A stretch of 64,000 nt of DNA, taken from contig NC_057864.1 of assembly GCF_019393635.1 (NCBI RefSeq), positions 496,820,716-496,884,715 of the forward strand, given 5' to 3'. Below are positions 25,700-35,997 of the stretch, piece by piece (positions within the stretch are counted from its first letter, which is position 1; every line of letters begins with the position of its first letter). Origin of the DNA: Dromiciops gliroides. Taxonomy: Eukaryota; Chordata; Mammalia; Microbiotheria; Microbiotheriidae. The translations under genes were made by a program, and so were the position numbers. The notes beneath the pieces are model-generated. The model did not search any database. It was not told the origin of the DNA and saw only the letters and a program-made list of their open reading frames with translations.

Positions 25700-26605
25700 G
25701 TATATGCATATGTATATGTATAATATTTATTTTATATATATAACATCCATGGAGGTTCCAAAGGTTGTTATGCCAGGGTGGGAGTGGGGATAAGCTCTCA
25801 CTCTCTATAAAATGCTCCAATGGTGTGTGTCTCAAATAGCCTCTGACAACCAAAGCCCAACTCCCGGCCTTCTCATGGCAGAACTGTTTCCACTAACAGG
25901 AGAAGGGGAGAAGGCGAGTCATTGGCGCCTTAAAGCCAGTCGCTTTGGGTAGGTGGGGCTCCTTAGCCTTGGCAGGCAACCCGCCTAGGGGAAGGAAACC
26001 CTGATTTTAAACCTCTGCTGTCTTGCAGACATATATGGGAAAGGCTTTGGGAGTTAATCCCGAGGAAAAATCAGGAGTCAGAGTCCCTGAGGCAGTTGAA
26101 TGTTGGACATCACATCCCTCTGGCAAGTCCTGCGGTGGCACTGGTGCCAAACTGTATTGGCTCTGCCTCTCCTTTGAATCCACCAATGTCGCGGAGAGGG
26201 AAAACCGGCTGCATGGGCAACAGCTTGTTTTCCATATTGATCTGCCCAGGCCAGCGCCCTGGAGAGGACACTCCAGCTACTCCTCATGGGGTAGATACAA
26301 CACGGGATGCAGCAGTTACCAGTTATAAGTCACTCAGGAGCTGCGACTCCTATCAGGCTGCACAGCAACACTGTGGCCTGTGGCTCTTCAAGGCGTTGAT
26401 CCATGGTCATCTGTGACTGGTAGAGGCCTACTACTAACATCCGTGGAACTGAAGGACACTGGTGGCTACCTCCTACTGACAATGTGGGGCACACTTGTAA
26501 GTGTGTGCCTGCCTGGCTGGATCCTGTGCTGCCTTATTCAGGATTTCACCAGAAAAGACCCGGACAATTCTAGCAACAGGACCAAATAAGGGAATGTGTA
26601 TAAGC
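25700..26605. other. Unrecognised single-copy-like segment, copy 1 only
   Basis: GC content is higher than its surroundings and there are some open plus-strand frames (26023-26328, 26380-26589). I recognise no domain. It lies in the 5.85-kb stretch missing from copy 2. Confidence 0.4.
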
Positions 26606-26609
26606 TGCA

Positions 26610-27050
26610 TATAACCAGCCCCAGCCCCTTTCCAGTCTCCTTACACCTCACCTCACTCCCCTCCTCCTCCTCCTCCTCCTCTCTGACCCAGAGTCACTGG
26701 CCTCCTGGCTGATCCTTGACCAAGACCCTTCCTCTCCTGACTCCGTGCCTTTCCAGTGGTGGTCTCCATGCTGGGAATGTTCTTCCCGCTTACCTCAGGC
26801 TTCCTTCAAGTCTCAGCTAAAATCTCACCTGAAAACAAAAAGTGTTTCCCTGTCTCTGAAACTCTCAGAGTACCTCCCTTCTACAGCTTGTAGAGCTTGT
26901 TTGGACATGGCTGCTGACGTGTTGTCTCCCCATTAGACTGGGAGCTCCCTGAGGGCAGGCACTGTTTGTTCCTTCCTTTGTACCCACTGAAGTTTTGAAG
27001 TGTGCCTGGCACAGAGTTGCCATTTTCCAAATGCTTATTGACTGGCCCAA
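26610..27050 (+). repeat. L2-like LINE 3' end
   Basis: TCAGCTAAAATCTCACCTGA...GACTGGGAGCTCCCTGAGGG...TGCCTGGCACAGAG and a short TCC tract near 26662-26682. Confidence 0.6.
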
Positions 27051-27189
27051 AGAACTGGTAAAGGAGAGGGCCTGAGAGAGAGCTGTGAAGCTTGTGTGAC
27101 CTGCGGCAGAAGGACATGAGCAGCAGCAGCTGCAGGACAATCTCTGTCTGATGAACACAGTGCAGAGGACAGAAGCTGGGAAACAGAAG

Positions 27190-28045
27190 AGAGCTTGGAA
27201 TGTGATATAAAAGAAGGCAAAGGACTTATAGCCAACAGTAATTTACCCAACCAAACTGAGTCCCTTGCTACGGGGGAAAATGACCTTTAATATAAGGACT
27301 TCCAAGTATTCCTGATGAAAAGAACATAACTGCTGAGAACTTTTGAACTTCAAACACAAGTGAGGAAAAACATAAAATAGTAAACAAGGTTGAACTACTC
27401 TCAGAGACTAAAAAAAGGAAAAACTACTAATATCCAAATATGAGGAGATAATAAGGTGTCCCCTCTGGGATGCCCATCAATTGGGGAATGGCTGAACAAG
27501 TTGTGGTATATGAATGTAATGGAATACTATTGTGTTGTAAGAAACGAGGAGCCAATTTCAGAGAAACCTAGAAGGACTTAAATGAACTTGTGCTGAGTTA
27601 GAGGAAGAGAACCAGGAGAACATTGTACACAGTACCAACAACATTGTGTGATCAACTGTGATAGACTTGACTCTTCTCAGCAATACAATGGTCCAAGATA
27701 ATTCCAAAGGAGTCATGATGGAAAATGGTCTCCACATCCAGAAATAAGACCTGTGGAATCTAGAAGGAGACTGAACCAGATTGTTTCTACTTTTTTTGTC
27801 TTTCTTTCTTGAGGTTTTTCCCTTTTGTTCTGATTCTTCTTTCACAGCATGACTAATGCAGAAATATGTGTAATGTGATTGTACAGACATAACCTAGATC
27901 AGACTGCTTGCTGTCTTGGGGAGGGGGGTTGGGAGGGAGAAAAATTTGGAACCAGAAATCTTAATAAAAAACGTTGAAAACTATCTCTAGGTGTATTTAG
28001 AAAATAATAAAATTCTTTTATGATTTAAGAAAAAATAACGTGTCC
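27190..28045 (+). pseudogene. L1 3' end
   Basis: Contains CCCATCAATTGGGGAATGGC, TATGAATGTAATGGAATACT, GAGAACATTGTACACAGTACC and an A-rich end. The last 110 bp are shared with copy 2 (62460-62570). Confidence 0.75.
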
Positions 28046-28750
28046 CACCTGATCTCTATCAGGGCTCACAGAAAGACTCAAATTAGAGAAAAGATGGGAG
28101 TGACTCTGTTATGTCTTGATCTGGGTGGATGGATGGAAAGGAGGGTTAGGAAATATCACATAATGAGGGGACACAAGTAGATAACTATACAAACAAGGAG
28201 GAGGGAGTGGGTAGGAACATCTGATCTTTGAACCTCAGTCAAAGGAAGGAAGAATACACACAACACAGAGTTGGGTGGAGAAATATATTTGACTCACCAG
28301 AGAAAAGGAGGGAAAGGAGAGAAGCAGGGAGGTGGTGGTGGGGGGGGGGGAATTAAAGGGAGACTAGATTAAGGGAGGCATTGGTTCTAAACAGAACAAA
28401 TTTAGAGTATGTACTGAAATATATACATATATGGGAACTCTGATCAATACAAAGGTGGATGAAGTTCTGAGCACTCACAAAGACATGTTGCTTATCTCCT
28501 GGTAGAGAGGCCACACTAGAGGGCAGATTGAGACATCATTTTCTTTAGATGAGACCAAGGAGAAATTTTGTTTCACTTGACCACATAAATCCTTATGATA
28601 TGGGGTTAGTTTGGGGTTTCTTTGGGGGAGGGGGGGTAGAAAGAGAAGAGAGAGAGAAGTCTAATTTTTGTTGCAAACATTTTTTGAATTTGAAAAATGA
28701 AGTGAAACAATATTGTTTCCTAGATCTTCCTGACCACATAAGTAAATGTA
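28046..28750. other. Unassigned intronic sequence with G-rich tract
   Basis: Shared with copy 2. It includes a (G)n tract near 28338-28350 and a GGGGGAGGGGGGG stretch near 28622. No gene seen. Confidence 0.5.
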
Positions 28751-28754
28751 AGAT

Positions 28755-28865
28755 GGAAATGACACCTACCTTCCAAGGTTTGTTGTGAGGATCAAGGGAG
28801 ATGTTGAGAAGGTGCTTAACTCGGTGCCTGCCACTTAGTAGGTACTTCATAAGAAATACTTTTAC
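28755..28865 (+). repeat. MIR SINE
   Basis: GATGGAAATGACACCTACC, GTTTGTTGTGAGGATCAAGG and TGCCTGCCACTTAGTAGG are MIR-like. The copy 2 equivalent is 63700-63812. Confidence 0.65.
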
Positions 28866-28904
28866 CCCCCTACAGACAGTCTTGAAATTAGATTGACCAC
28901 TCAC

Positions 28905-29119
28905 CTGAGGGCTATCAAAGACAGCCTTTGTGAAAGGGCCACTGTCTCCTGGAGTTCTTTCCTTCCCCTGCCACATGGTTAGGACAGTTTGCTTTTTTCC
29001 CTGAAAGATCACAAAACTGTCCTGAGGACCTACTTCCATAATGGGCAAAGGCTCAAGGTGCCTCTCTATAAGCAGTATGCTGAGGGCCTCTGGACAAGTT
29101 CCTGAGGCTGCCTGGCAAC
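28905..29119 (-). CDS. Candidate 5' coding exon of KZNF copy 1 (unrecognised sequence)
   Basis: An open minus-strand frame runs into a strong donor (CCTCAG|GTGAGT, exon end 28905) in phase 0, matching the phase-0 acceptor of the KRAB-A exon 9.2 kb downstream. A fair acceptor (TTTCTGGGCCTTTAG) lies just before 29119. The frame is also open upstream to a Met at 29144, which gives 80 residues to the donor ending TKAVFDSPQ. The same frame and donor are kept in copy 2 (63852-63995). I do not recognise the peptide; it has no signal peptide or known motif. It may be an N-terminal KZNF exon, an exon of another gene, or chance. The phase match and conservation are what I see; the role is inferred. Confidence 0.35.
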
Positions 29120-29278
29120 CTAAAGGCCCAGAAAGTCTCCCCATGTGAGATCAGGGTCCTTCAGGTAGGACAGCTCTCCCAGAATGGCACACTGCCACAT
29201 CTTGCTCTGCTGACCAGATGAACTGCCATATGGAGATGAGGGGAGTTTTGTCTATTCAAGTTAAAGAACTCTAGTGTC

Positions 29279-29427
29279 TTTTTTTTTTTTTTGGCAGGGC
29301 AATGAGGGTTAAGTGACTTGGATAGGGTCGCACAGCTAGTTAAGTGTTAAGTGTCTGAGGCTGGATTTGCACTCAGGTCCTCCTGAATCCAGGGCCAGGG
29401 CTTTATCCACTGTGCCACCTAGCTGTC
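29279..29427 (-). mobile_element. Marsupial SINE
   Basis: Reverse-oriented and full-length, between the candidate 5' exon and the GC-rich segment. Confidence 0.85.
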
Positions 29428-29439
29428 CCTAGTATCCTT

Positions 29440-29595
29440 TGTTAATAAGAATGTCTGGACCATTAAAAGGAAAGCAGAAGACTGGGAAACAGTTTTGCAA
29501 CTACAGCAGTAATGAATAAAGGCCTCACTTCTCAAATAGGTGGAGATCTGGGTCCAATTTGTAAAAATTACCAAAGAACCACTAGTTCAGAAAAA
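29440..29595 (+). repeat. L1 ORF2 scrap
   Basis: AAGACTGGGAAACAGTTTTGC and AATGAATAAAGGCCTCACTTC are typical of L1 ORF2. Confidence 0.55.
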
Positions 29596-29619
29596 GGGGG
29601 ACTAGGAAAAAGCTTTGTT

Positions 29620-30530
29620 AACTGTGTCCAAGGTGGGGGGCTGGGCGCAGGAAGGGAGGACTCTTGGATGTTCAAAGGGGGCTGGGTTTGAAGGGAAGCC
29701 AGCTGAATCTCTAAGCAGGAGGTGGGGGCAGGGAGAAAGGCCCCCTGGGTCCTGATCAGAAGACTGGATTTCTATGTCTGGGAAAGTGAGACCTAAGGGT
29801 AGATCCGGGTGGGTGAGCCAGGAAGTTGGGGGAGTGACTGGGAGTCTGGAAAGGGGTTCAGGGAGCTCATCCAGTAGCCAGCCTCGGGAGGCAGCCCCGG
29901 AGGACACTCCCCATGAGGTCAGATGACAATGAGACCCAATGGCAAGGGCAGCCCGCAGAAGCCAGGAAACATGGGGGCCTGGGGCTCACACCTACCTGGG
30001 GCTTGCAGGCACAGAGCAGGCTTCCAGAAGGCAGAGCGCCCTGAGCTCCAAGGGAAGAAAGGAAATGGAGCTGGGCTCCCGGGAAGGCAGAGCAGGCTCA
30101 GCGCCAAGACTTCCGGCTTCCCGCCGGCCCATTCCCCGGAGGGTCTTCCGAGTCCCCACGGCAGCACTCCGGCCAGTCCCTGAAGCCCCCACAATGGGGG
30201 GTCGAGCCCTTTCCTCGCCTCACACCCAGCACCAGGGCTCAAGGACTCGGACCCCTCCCTCCCTAAGCCCTGCCCTGCATCAGGCCGAATGGCTTTTCCA
30301 CCGCAATCATCCCTACTTCCAGTCTAAACTCCGCCCAGGCCTCCAAACTCCACCCCCTGCTCAATCTCCACCTGGGGCAACGCCCACCAGGCTGGTCATC
30401 TCGGAGAGCTCCTCCTCCCCAGGGCCTCCAGCACCTCCCTCCCTCCCACACTTGCCTCCTCCTCCTCCTTCAGAGCAGAAAGACAGCCAGGATAAAGTGC
30501 AGCTCCAGATTAAGGGCAAGTAATGGACGC
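29620..30530 (-). promoter_or_regulatory. GC-rich, CpG-enriched segment; candidate 5' end of KZNF copy 1
   Basis: This stretch is strikingly GC-rich against an AT-rich window. By eye it holds about 20 CpG dinucleotides between 29960 and 30420. On the minus strand a consensus donor (CCCAG|GTAGGTGTGAG, exon end 29996) could close a non-coding first exon. It lies 0.9 kb upstream of the candidate coding exon 28905-29119 and 10 kb upstream of KRAB-A. The open frames here look like GC-rich chance frames. A CpG-island promoter is inference. Confidence 0.35.
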
Positions 30531-31420
30531 CATGCTTTGGCGAGCTGGCAGCTAATGGCTCTTGGGGAAACTGGGAGGCTCCACACTGTTTGGAACTGTC
30601 TATCCAGATTGCCTTGGACAGAGTTTCTCTCAGCCAGATGTGATCTCCCGTTGTATTTGCCATGTTTGACTCTCTACAAGTAGACCAGAACCTCTGCCAA
30701 ATACACTTAAAATTGGGCATTAAGGCAATATGATCAGGAAGTGAAGAATAAGAATTAAAGGTCATGGGATCAGGATTACTCTATTGTACTCTGAATGCAA
30801 TCAGGCTAAAGTGTCCAGTTGAGAACTGGATGAAGTGATTTTTCTATGTAAGATAATTCAGAAATCCATTGACCCGAATTGATGTCATTTGGCAATTTTC
30901 TTTCATGTTCAAATCTGTAACACTGTTTATATTATTATGCTTCTAATTTTTCTCATATTGCAATGTTTGGGAAACCATTGCATAAGGAATGCTGGAATTT
31001 GAAAAGCCATGCTTTTTCCTGTCCTGCTATTCCTTACTTTCACATCTTGCAATCCTGTAGCAAACCTGGTAAAACTTTAGAAGGGGAAGGATGGGGCTTT
31101 GCTATTGTGGAAGGCCTGCGGTCAGCAAAGATGCTTTGCAGTTTCCTGACAACCATCCAACCTGACCATTTTTTCAACTCTGAGCTCAGCTTACAGTCCA
31201 TTATACATGTATGTGTGTGTATGTATATATGCATGTATGTATACACACATATATCCTAGAGAGACAAGCACGCTAGGGTGTCCATCCAAATGCAGGAGGA
31301 AATGCAAAGGCACTGACAGCTTGGATCCTGTGATTACTGAGGATACTTTGAGCATTAATGGAGGTCCATGATTCATGTTCCTGTTGAATTCCTTGAAATG
31401 TTGGTGTTAAAGAGATTTTT
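30531..31420. other. No feature recognised
   Basis: Single-copy-looking DNA with a TATG/CATGTATG low-complexity tract at 31205-31262. No exon or mobile element identified. Confidence 0.45.
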
Positions 31421-31424
31421 CTTT

Positions 31425-31690
31425 TTTCCCCCCATTATTTTGTTTTCCCCCAATTACATGTAAAACAATTTTAACATTCATTTTTTTGTTTTTGTTTTTT
31501 GGAGGGGCAATGAGGGTTAAGTGACTTGCCCAGGGTCACACAGCTAGTAACTGTCAAGTGTCTGAGGCTGGATTTGAACTCAGGTACTCCTGAATCCAAG
31601 GCCAGTGCTTTATCCACTGTGCCACCTAGCTGCCCCCTTAACATTCATTTTTAAACTTTTGAATTCCAAATTCTCTCCCTTTCCCTTCCT
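31425..31690 (-). repeat. L1 3' fragment, antisense
   Basis: CAATTACATGTAAAACAATTTT and TTTTGAATTCCAAATTCTCTC, split by a SINE with an AACATTCATTTTT flank on both sides. Confidence 0.65.
31496..31636 (-). mobile_element. Marsupial SINE
   Basis: Reverse-oriented, full-length, inserted in the L1 3' fragment. Confidence 0.85.
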
Positions 31691-32317
31691 CCTACCCATG
31701 GAAAAGACGTGGGGTTGAGACAGTTTTCCACAGCAAGTACCAAGTCATCCTTTTCTAATAAAATTGCCTCATATTTCAAAATTCTAGAATCTGTAAACCA
31801 TCTCCCTGCTTTCTGGTTGAGGATTGTTCTAACTTGGTGAGGAGCGCCCACCACTAGGGCTCCTCCAAGTGTCAGTTTCCTGGTCTCTTTTACTAATAGG
31901 GCAGTTGTAGTCACTGCCTGGATGCATTCAGGCCACCCCCTTGATATTGGATTGAATAATTTTGACAGGAAGGCTACTGGTCTTTTTTTTTCCTCCCCAG
32001 ACTTGTACCAGAACCCCTAGAGCTGCTCCTCTATCTGCATCTAAAATCTGACCAAACAAGTTTGGGGACTCAGTATAACCTTGCAGGAGTACTGTCCACC
32101 TGAGCTGCTGCTTTCTCACAGTCTGGGGATCTTCCCTCCTCATAAACACCTTTACTGTTACCCTCAATAATTCCTCCAATGGCTTCTTACTCCACCCCTC
32201 AGCTTTTTGTAATTTCTTATTAATATCTGGTCAGGACTTGGTTACAGAGTTTAATTTAAACATTCCTTGTGCTAGTGGACTTTCAGGGTCCATACCTACA
32301 TACTGTCTTATCTGATC
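31690..32317 (-). pseudogene. Old gamma-like ERV: capsid end joined to RT/RNase H remnant
   Basis: On the minus strand a stretch resembling the C-terminal end of a gammaretroviral capsid (DINKKLQ ... MRREDPQTV) runs directly into an RT motif (LLQGYTESPNLFGQIL) and then RNase H-linker sequence (DADRGAALGVLVQ). The nucleocapsid, protease and most of RT are deleted. It is cut at about 31690 by L1 sequence and at 32317 by the younger provirus. It belongs to the same element as 35998-37166. Confidence 0.75.
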
Positions 32318-32675
32318 TGTAACGATTGGAATAACGCCACCTGCTGGATACTTACTGTAGAAGAGTTCTGCCCATGAAGCAAAGGTCTTTGAGGGCAAGA
32401 CCAGGCATCAGGAAGTGACGTGGACGAGTGGGAGGAGGAAGGAAGAGACTGGCGCTCGGTCTGGGGCTCTTTCCTTTGGACGCTGGCGGAGAAGGGAGCT
32501 AGAAATGTGCTCTCCCTTTAATAGATAGGAATCTAGGCCTTTCTCTCTCTCTTTACCAAATTCTTATTCTCCTTAATAAATGCTTAAAAGTCTAACTCTT
32601 GCTAAAGCTTATAATTTATTGGCGACCACTCATTGGATATTTTAGACAGTTTAGCTAGAATTTTAGCCGTTAACA
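32318..32675 (+). repeat. 5' LTR-C of the young provirus
   Basis: TGTAACGATTGG to GCCGTTAACA. Contains the polyadenylation signal CCTTAATAAATGC near 32572. Confidence 0.92.
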
Positions 32676-32677
32676 GA

Positions 32678-32695
32678 TGGCTGACCACGAAGAGG
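32678..32695 (+). promoter_or_regulatory. Primer-binding site, tRNA-Arg-like
   Basis: TGGCTGACCACGAAGAGG lies two bases after the LTR. It resembles the complement of the tRNA-Arg(UCG/CCG) 3' end, allowing one extra T and one extra A. The assignment is from memory of the tRNA sequence. Confidence 0.6.
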
Positions 32696-32803
32696 AAAGC
32701 TGAACCTCACTTCTGATCTTCTGGTTGGGTAAGAAATTTCCCCTACCCTTTAAACTGCTAAGTACTGGCGTACTGGCTGTGTTTTCCCTTTAAATTTTTT
32801 CGA

Positions 32804-33670
32804 ATGGACCTTTTAAACTCCCTAATTACCCTATTTTTGATTTTAGTCTGTTTAACTAGACAAGTGATGTTAATGCTTTGTTTTTGTGGATTTTCTATTT
32901 TTCTTTTTATTTTTGTTAGAAGAGCCAGCAACTTACTCACACCAGGAAATATCTCCCCCTCTCCCAACCATGCTTTTTCAGAGAAACCTGAAGAGATTCC
33001 TGCAGCTTTTCCCAGTTCTAACACTAATTGTTGCTTTAATTTTGCATGCCTGGAGGCAATGACCCACCCTCTAGAAGCTTTTAATTCCCTAGTGCCTGGA
33101 GGCCAAGTGGGGGAAGAGGAATCCAGGCCTGAGTTCAAAATCAAGTCTGATTCAAATTGCGCTGGTCCTTCCCCTCCTCTCCAGACCCCACCCTCTACTC
33201 CTCCCATGGCCAAGCCCATAGCTTCCCCTGCCTGGGAAGTCCAGAGATCTGATGCGCATGCTCAACTTTTTCTACCTGCATTTGCAGCTTCAGGCTCAGC
33301 CCTTCCCCGGCCTGGCTGTGCTTTTGAGACAATCTTAGAAAACCCTTTAAATTTCAGATATGCTCGTTTTGTTCATAATTTTGCTAACCTGCTTTTGTCT
33401 TTAATTAGTAATCTTATAAAGCATTTGTATGGTGAAAAGACTGACAGACAATATAGAGGGGTTAAAGAAGAAAAACTTAAGCTGAATAAGAATGACAATC
33501 ATCAACATAGTTCAAGACTCTGCTTCTTTTGCCATGGAAGGATATATATTTTACAGAAATGTAGAAGTAAGCAGCAAGGTATTGATATGAGTATTGGGGA
33601 TTTTAGATATCGGAATCAAAAGTGTTCTGAATTCACTCAGAGTAATAGTATCAGTTCAGAGGTTACATAG
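32804..33670 (+). CDS. Gag-like ORF of the young provirus, 288 codons, intact
   Basis: This is a single open frame starting 109 nt after the primer site. Residues about 4-40 are strongly hydrophobic (two possible membrane segments), unlike a usual myristoylated matrix start. Residues about 45-150 are Pro/Ser-rich (PPLQTPPSTPPMAKP). The C-terminal third is Lys/Asn-rich and holds a zinc-knuckle-like motif: Cys240, Cys243 and Cys253 in CX2CX4-X4C spacing, but with Tyr248 where the His should be. This suggests a shrunken gag ending in nucleocapsid. Alternatives are an accessory protein or a captured host exon. The intact frame fits a young insertion and does not prove function. Confidence 0.6.
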   Translation: MDLLNSLITLFLILVCLTRQVMLMLCFCGFSIFLFIFVRRASNLLTPGNISPSPNHAFSEKPEEIPAAFPSSNTNCCFNFACLEAMTHPLEAFNSLVPGGQVGEEESRPEFKIKSDSNCAGPSPPLQTPPSTPPMAKPIASPAWEVQRSDAHAQLFLPAFAASGSALPRPGCAFETILENPLNFRYARFVHNFANLLLSLISNLIKHLYGEKTDRQYRGVKEEKLKLNKNDNHQHSSRLCFFCHGRIYILQKCRSKQQGIDMSIGDFRYRNQKCSEFTQSNSISSEVT

Positions 33671-35630
33671 GACTTCTATGCTATTATATATACATTTTGA
33701 AATTAATGGTATGGGTTTATTTTCATAGAGATTTTCATGCATTTGAGATTGTGTTTTATACTTAGTTTCTAAAACAAGGAGAATATTTGTAAAAGCTTTT
33801 TATAGTCATGTGATCAAGTTTATATTTTATAATACTCTTATTAATATTAAGTTCATATTCATTTAGATTTCCCTAGTTTGAATTTCATTGTCTTTTATTG
33901 TTCCATGTATATTTTTTTTCTATTTATTCATCTCTAATTTTGAAACATTGCAAGATGGTTTTGATTTCATAATACAATGTTAATTCTAGGAGTATTGTGC
34001 TCCCATATTCTGAGTTATTTGTTTTTGTTATTTTTCTCAACTGATTATTTGATCAAACTCTTTAAAGCATTTCCCTGGCAAATTGGTTGCCATGGCAAGT
34101 GTAAATTGATTCTAGAAGTATTATTTTTGATAAGCATATTCCAAAAAAAAAAAAAAAGAGGGGAACATTTGTAAAAGTTTTCTTTGGGATTGTGTTGTGC
34201 TTTAACTTGTATTTAAATATGTTCAGATTTTTCAAAAAGTAATTGTATACTAAGTTTAAAAAAAAGGGGTATTATTTGAAATTGTTACATAATTATATAT
34301 TGTGTTCTGAGTCAAGATGTATTCACATTTTTTGCAATCATTTATTATCCTCAATTTTTAAATCCATATGAGACTTGGATTATGGGAACTTATCATTTAA
34401 GATATTAATTGCCTTTATTCTGAGTTATCAGATGCCAGTTGGCCAAGATGCCATCCAATCACAAGAGGAATACATGCAAGAGCAGACACTGAACTGTCAC
34501 ATGAGGGGAGAGACATGCATGAAGTCAAGGTATGGCCGAGGGAACGGCTTTTGACTAATGTTGAGGTTGGATTCTCTTGGTTTAATATTTTATTTTATTT
34601 TTCCCCACAATATTGTACAGATGGCTGGAAGTATTCATCCCACCCATCTCACTTCTACACCTGGCTTCTATGCTTCCTCCTATATGCCTGATGCCATGGA
34701 CATCTCAATCCCATGCATCTGATTAAGTCTGACTCAGTTTCCTCCAATATGTTCGGTGGCATGGACATATATTCCATCCACCTATTTTAAGCCTGGCATA
34801 CTGCATGGGCAGTACATATTGCTCAAGTGTGGGAATGCTCATATCCCATCATTTCTCTGTTCTTTTATGGTAACCCCCATAATTATCTCAGGTGTCATGA
34901 TAAATAACAGTGTTGAATTTGGCCTTGACATCTGTTACTAATTATATTAGATTTTAAATTTCTCATAATGGCATGAGGATGATTAGGCAGATGATGCAAA
35001 AAGTGATGAAACAAAGATAAAAATTATTTTTAATAATTAATATTGCAGCAATTGTCTTCTCAATTACCCTCCAAAAGGGGGGACTATAGTAATATATAAT
35101 TTTAAAGAATGTTTCAATTTTTGTTTTATTGTATGTTTCATGTGTTAACAACTAAGATTCTGAATTCCCTTAGACATGTTTTTGAGAACTTTCATTGTTT
35201 GATTTGATTATTGACAAAGCTATTTTAAAGTTGTGTTAAGCTCAATTTTGTAGGAAATTTTCCTGGCTGATTACCAGCATCCACACATCAACCCCTGAAA
35301 AGACTTCCATTCCACAACTACACCTAGAGGACATCTGAGAAAAGACTTTCAGAGACTTTAAATGAACAGTTTTGATTTGTTGTTTTTGTTGTTTTTTTCT
35401 CTTTCTGTTATAATATACACCATCTGTAACATGTATTCTCTGCAGAGGCCCTCCCTTTGCAAGACTAATGTCAAAGCGTCGGTTCATGAGGACAAAAAAA
35501 ATCGCTCCTCTGGACAAAACTTTCCTCTCTTCCTTTTCTATATTGTTGTTCACATATTATTAGTTAGCAATAGTTATCATATTGTTTTTACTGTTCCGTC
35601 AAGGAAACATTTTGTTTCTTGAGGAACAAC
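33671..35630 (+). other. AT-rich non-coding interior of the young provirus
   Basis: No pol or env motif was found in either strand. There is an A15 run near 34143 and a plus frame at 35362-35622 with hydrophobic runs that might be an env scrap. A CAAGGTATGG donor-like site lies near 34530. Confidence 0.6.
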
Positions 35631-35639
35631 AGGGGGGAC
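35631..35639 (+). promoter_or_regulatory. Polypurine tract of the young provirus
   Basis: AGGGGGGAC directly before the 3' LTR TG. Confidence 0.8.
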
Positions 35640-35997
35640 TGTAACGATTGGAATAACGCCACCTGCTGGATACTTACTGTAGAAGAGTTCTGCCCATGAA
35701 GCGAAGGTCTTTGAGGGCAAGACCAGGCATCAGGAAGTGACGTGGACGAGTGGGAGGAGGAAGGAAGAGACTGGCGCTCGGTCTGGGGCTCTTTCCTTTG
35801 GACGCTGGCGGAGAAGGGAGCTAGAAATGTGCTCTCCCTTTAATAGATAGGAATCTAGGCCTTTCTCTCTCTCTTTACCAAATTCTTATTCTCCTTAATA
35901 AATGCTTAAAAGTCTAACTCTTGCTAAAGCTTATAATTTATTGGCGACCACTCATTGGATATTTTAGACAGTTTAGCTAGAATTTTAGCCCTTAACA
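35640..35997 (+). repeat. 3' LTR-C of the young provirus
   Basis: Same length as the 5' LTR, two differences. Confidence 0.92.

Larger units (their letters stand above)
32318..35997 (+). mobile_element. Young, complete but pol-less LTR-C provirus
   Basis: This 3680-bp element has two 358-bp LTRs (32318-32675 and 35640-35997). By direct reading they differ at only two sites (GAAGCAAAGG/GAAGCGAAGG; AGCCGTT/AGCCCTT). GATC flanks it on both sides (32314-32317 and 35998-36001). A primer-binding site (32678-32695) and a polypurine tract (35631-35639) are in place. The interior is 2964 bp with one long ORF (32804-33670) and no RT or integrase motif that I can find. It must have moved with enzymes from another virus. 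It is nested in the capsid gene of an older provirus in the opposite orientation. Confidence 0.9.

Noticed and set aside
26023..26589. Two overlapping open frames in the unrecognised segment
   Set aside because: No domain, no good splice or start context, and the block is missing from copy 2.
29939..30523. 194-codon plus-strand frame in the GC-rich block
   Set aside because: Pro/Ser-rich chance frame of GC-rich DNA, overlapped by open frames on the other strand; no motif.
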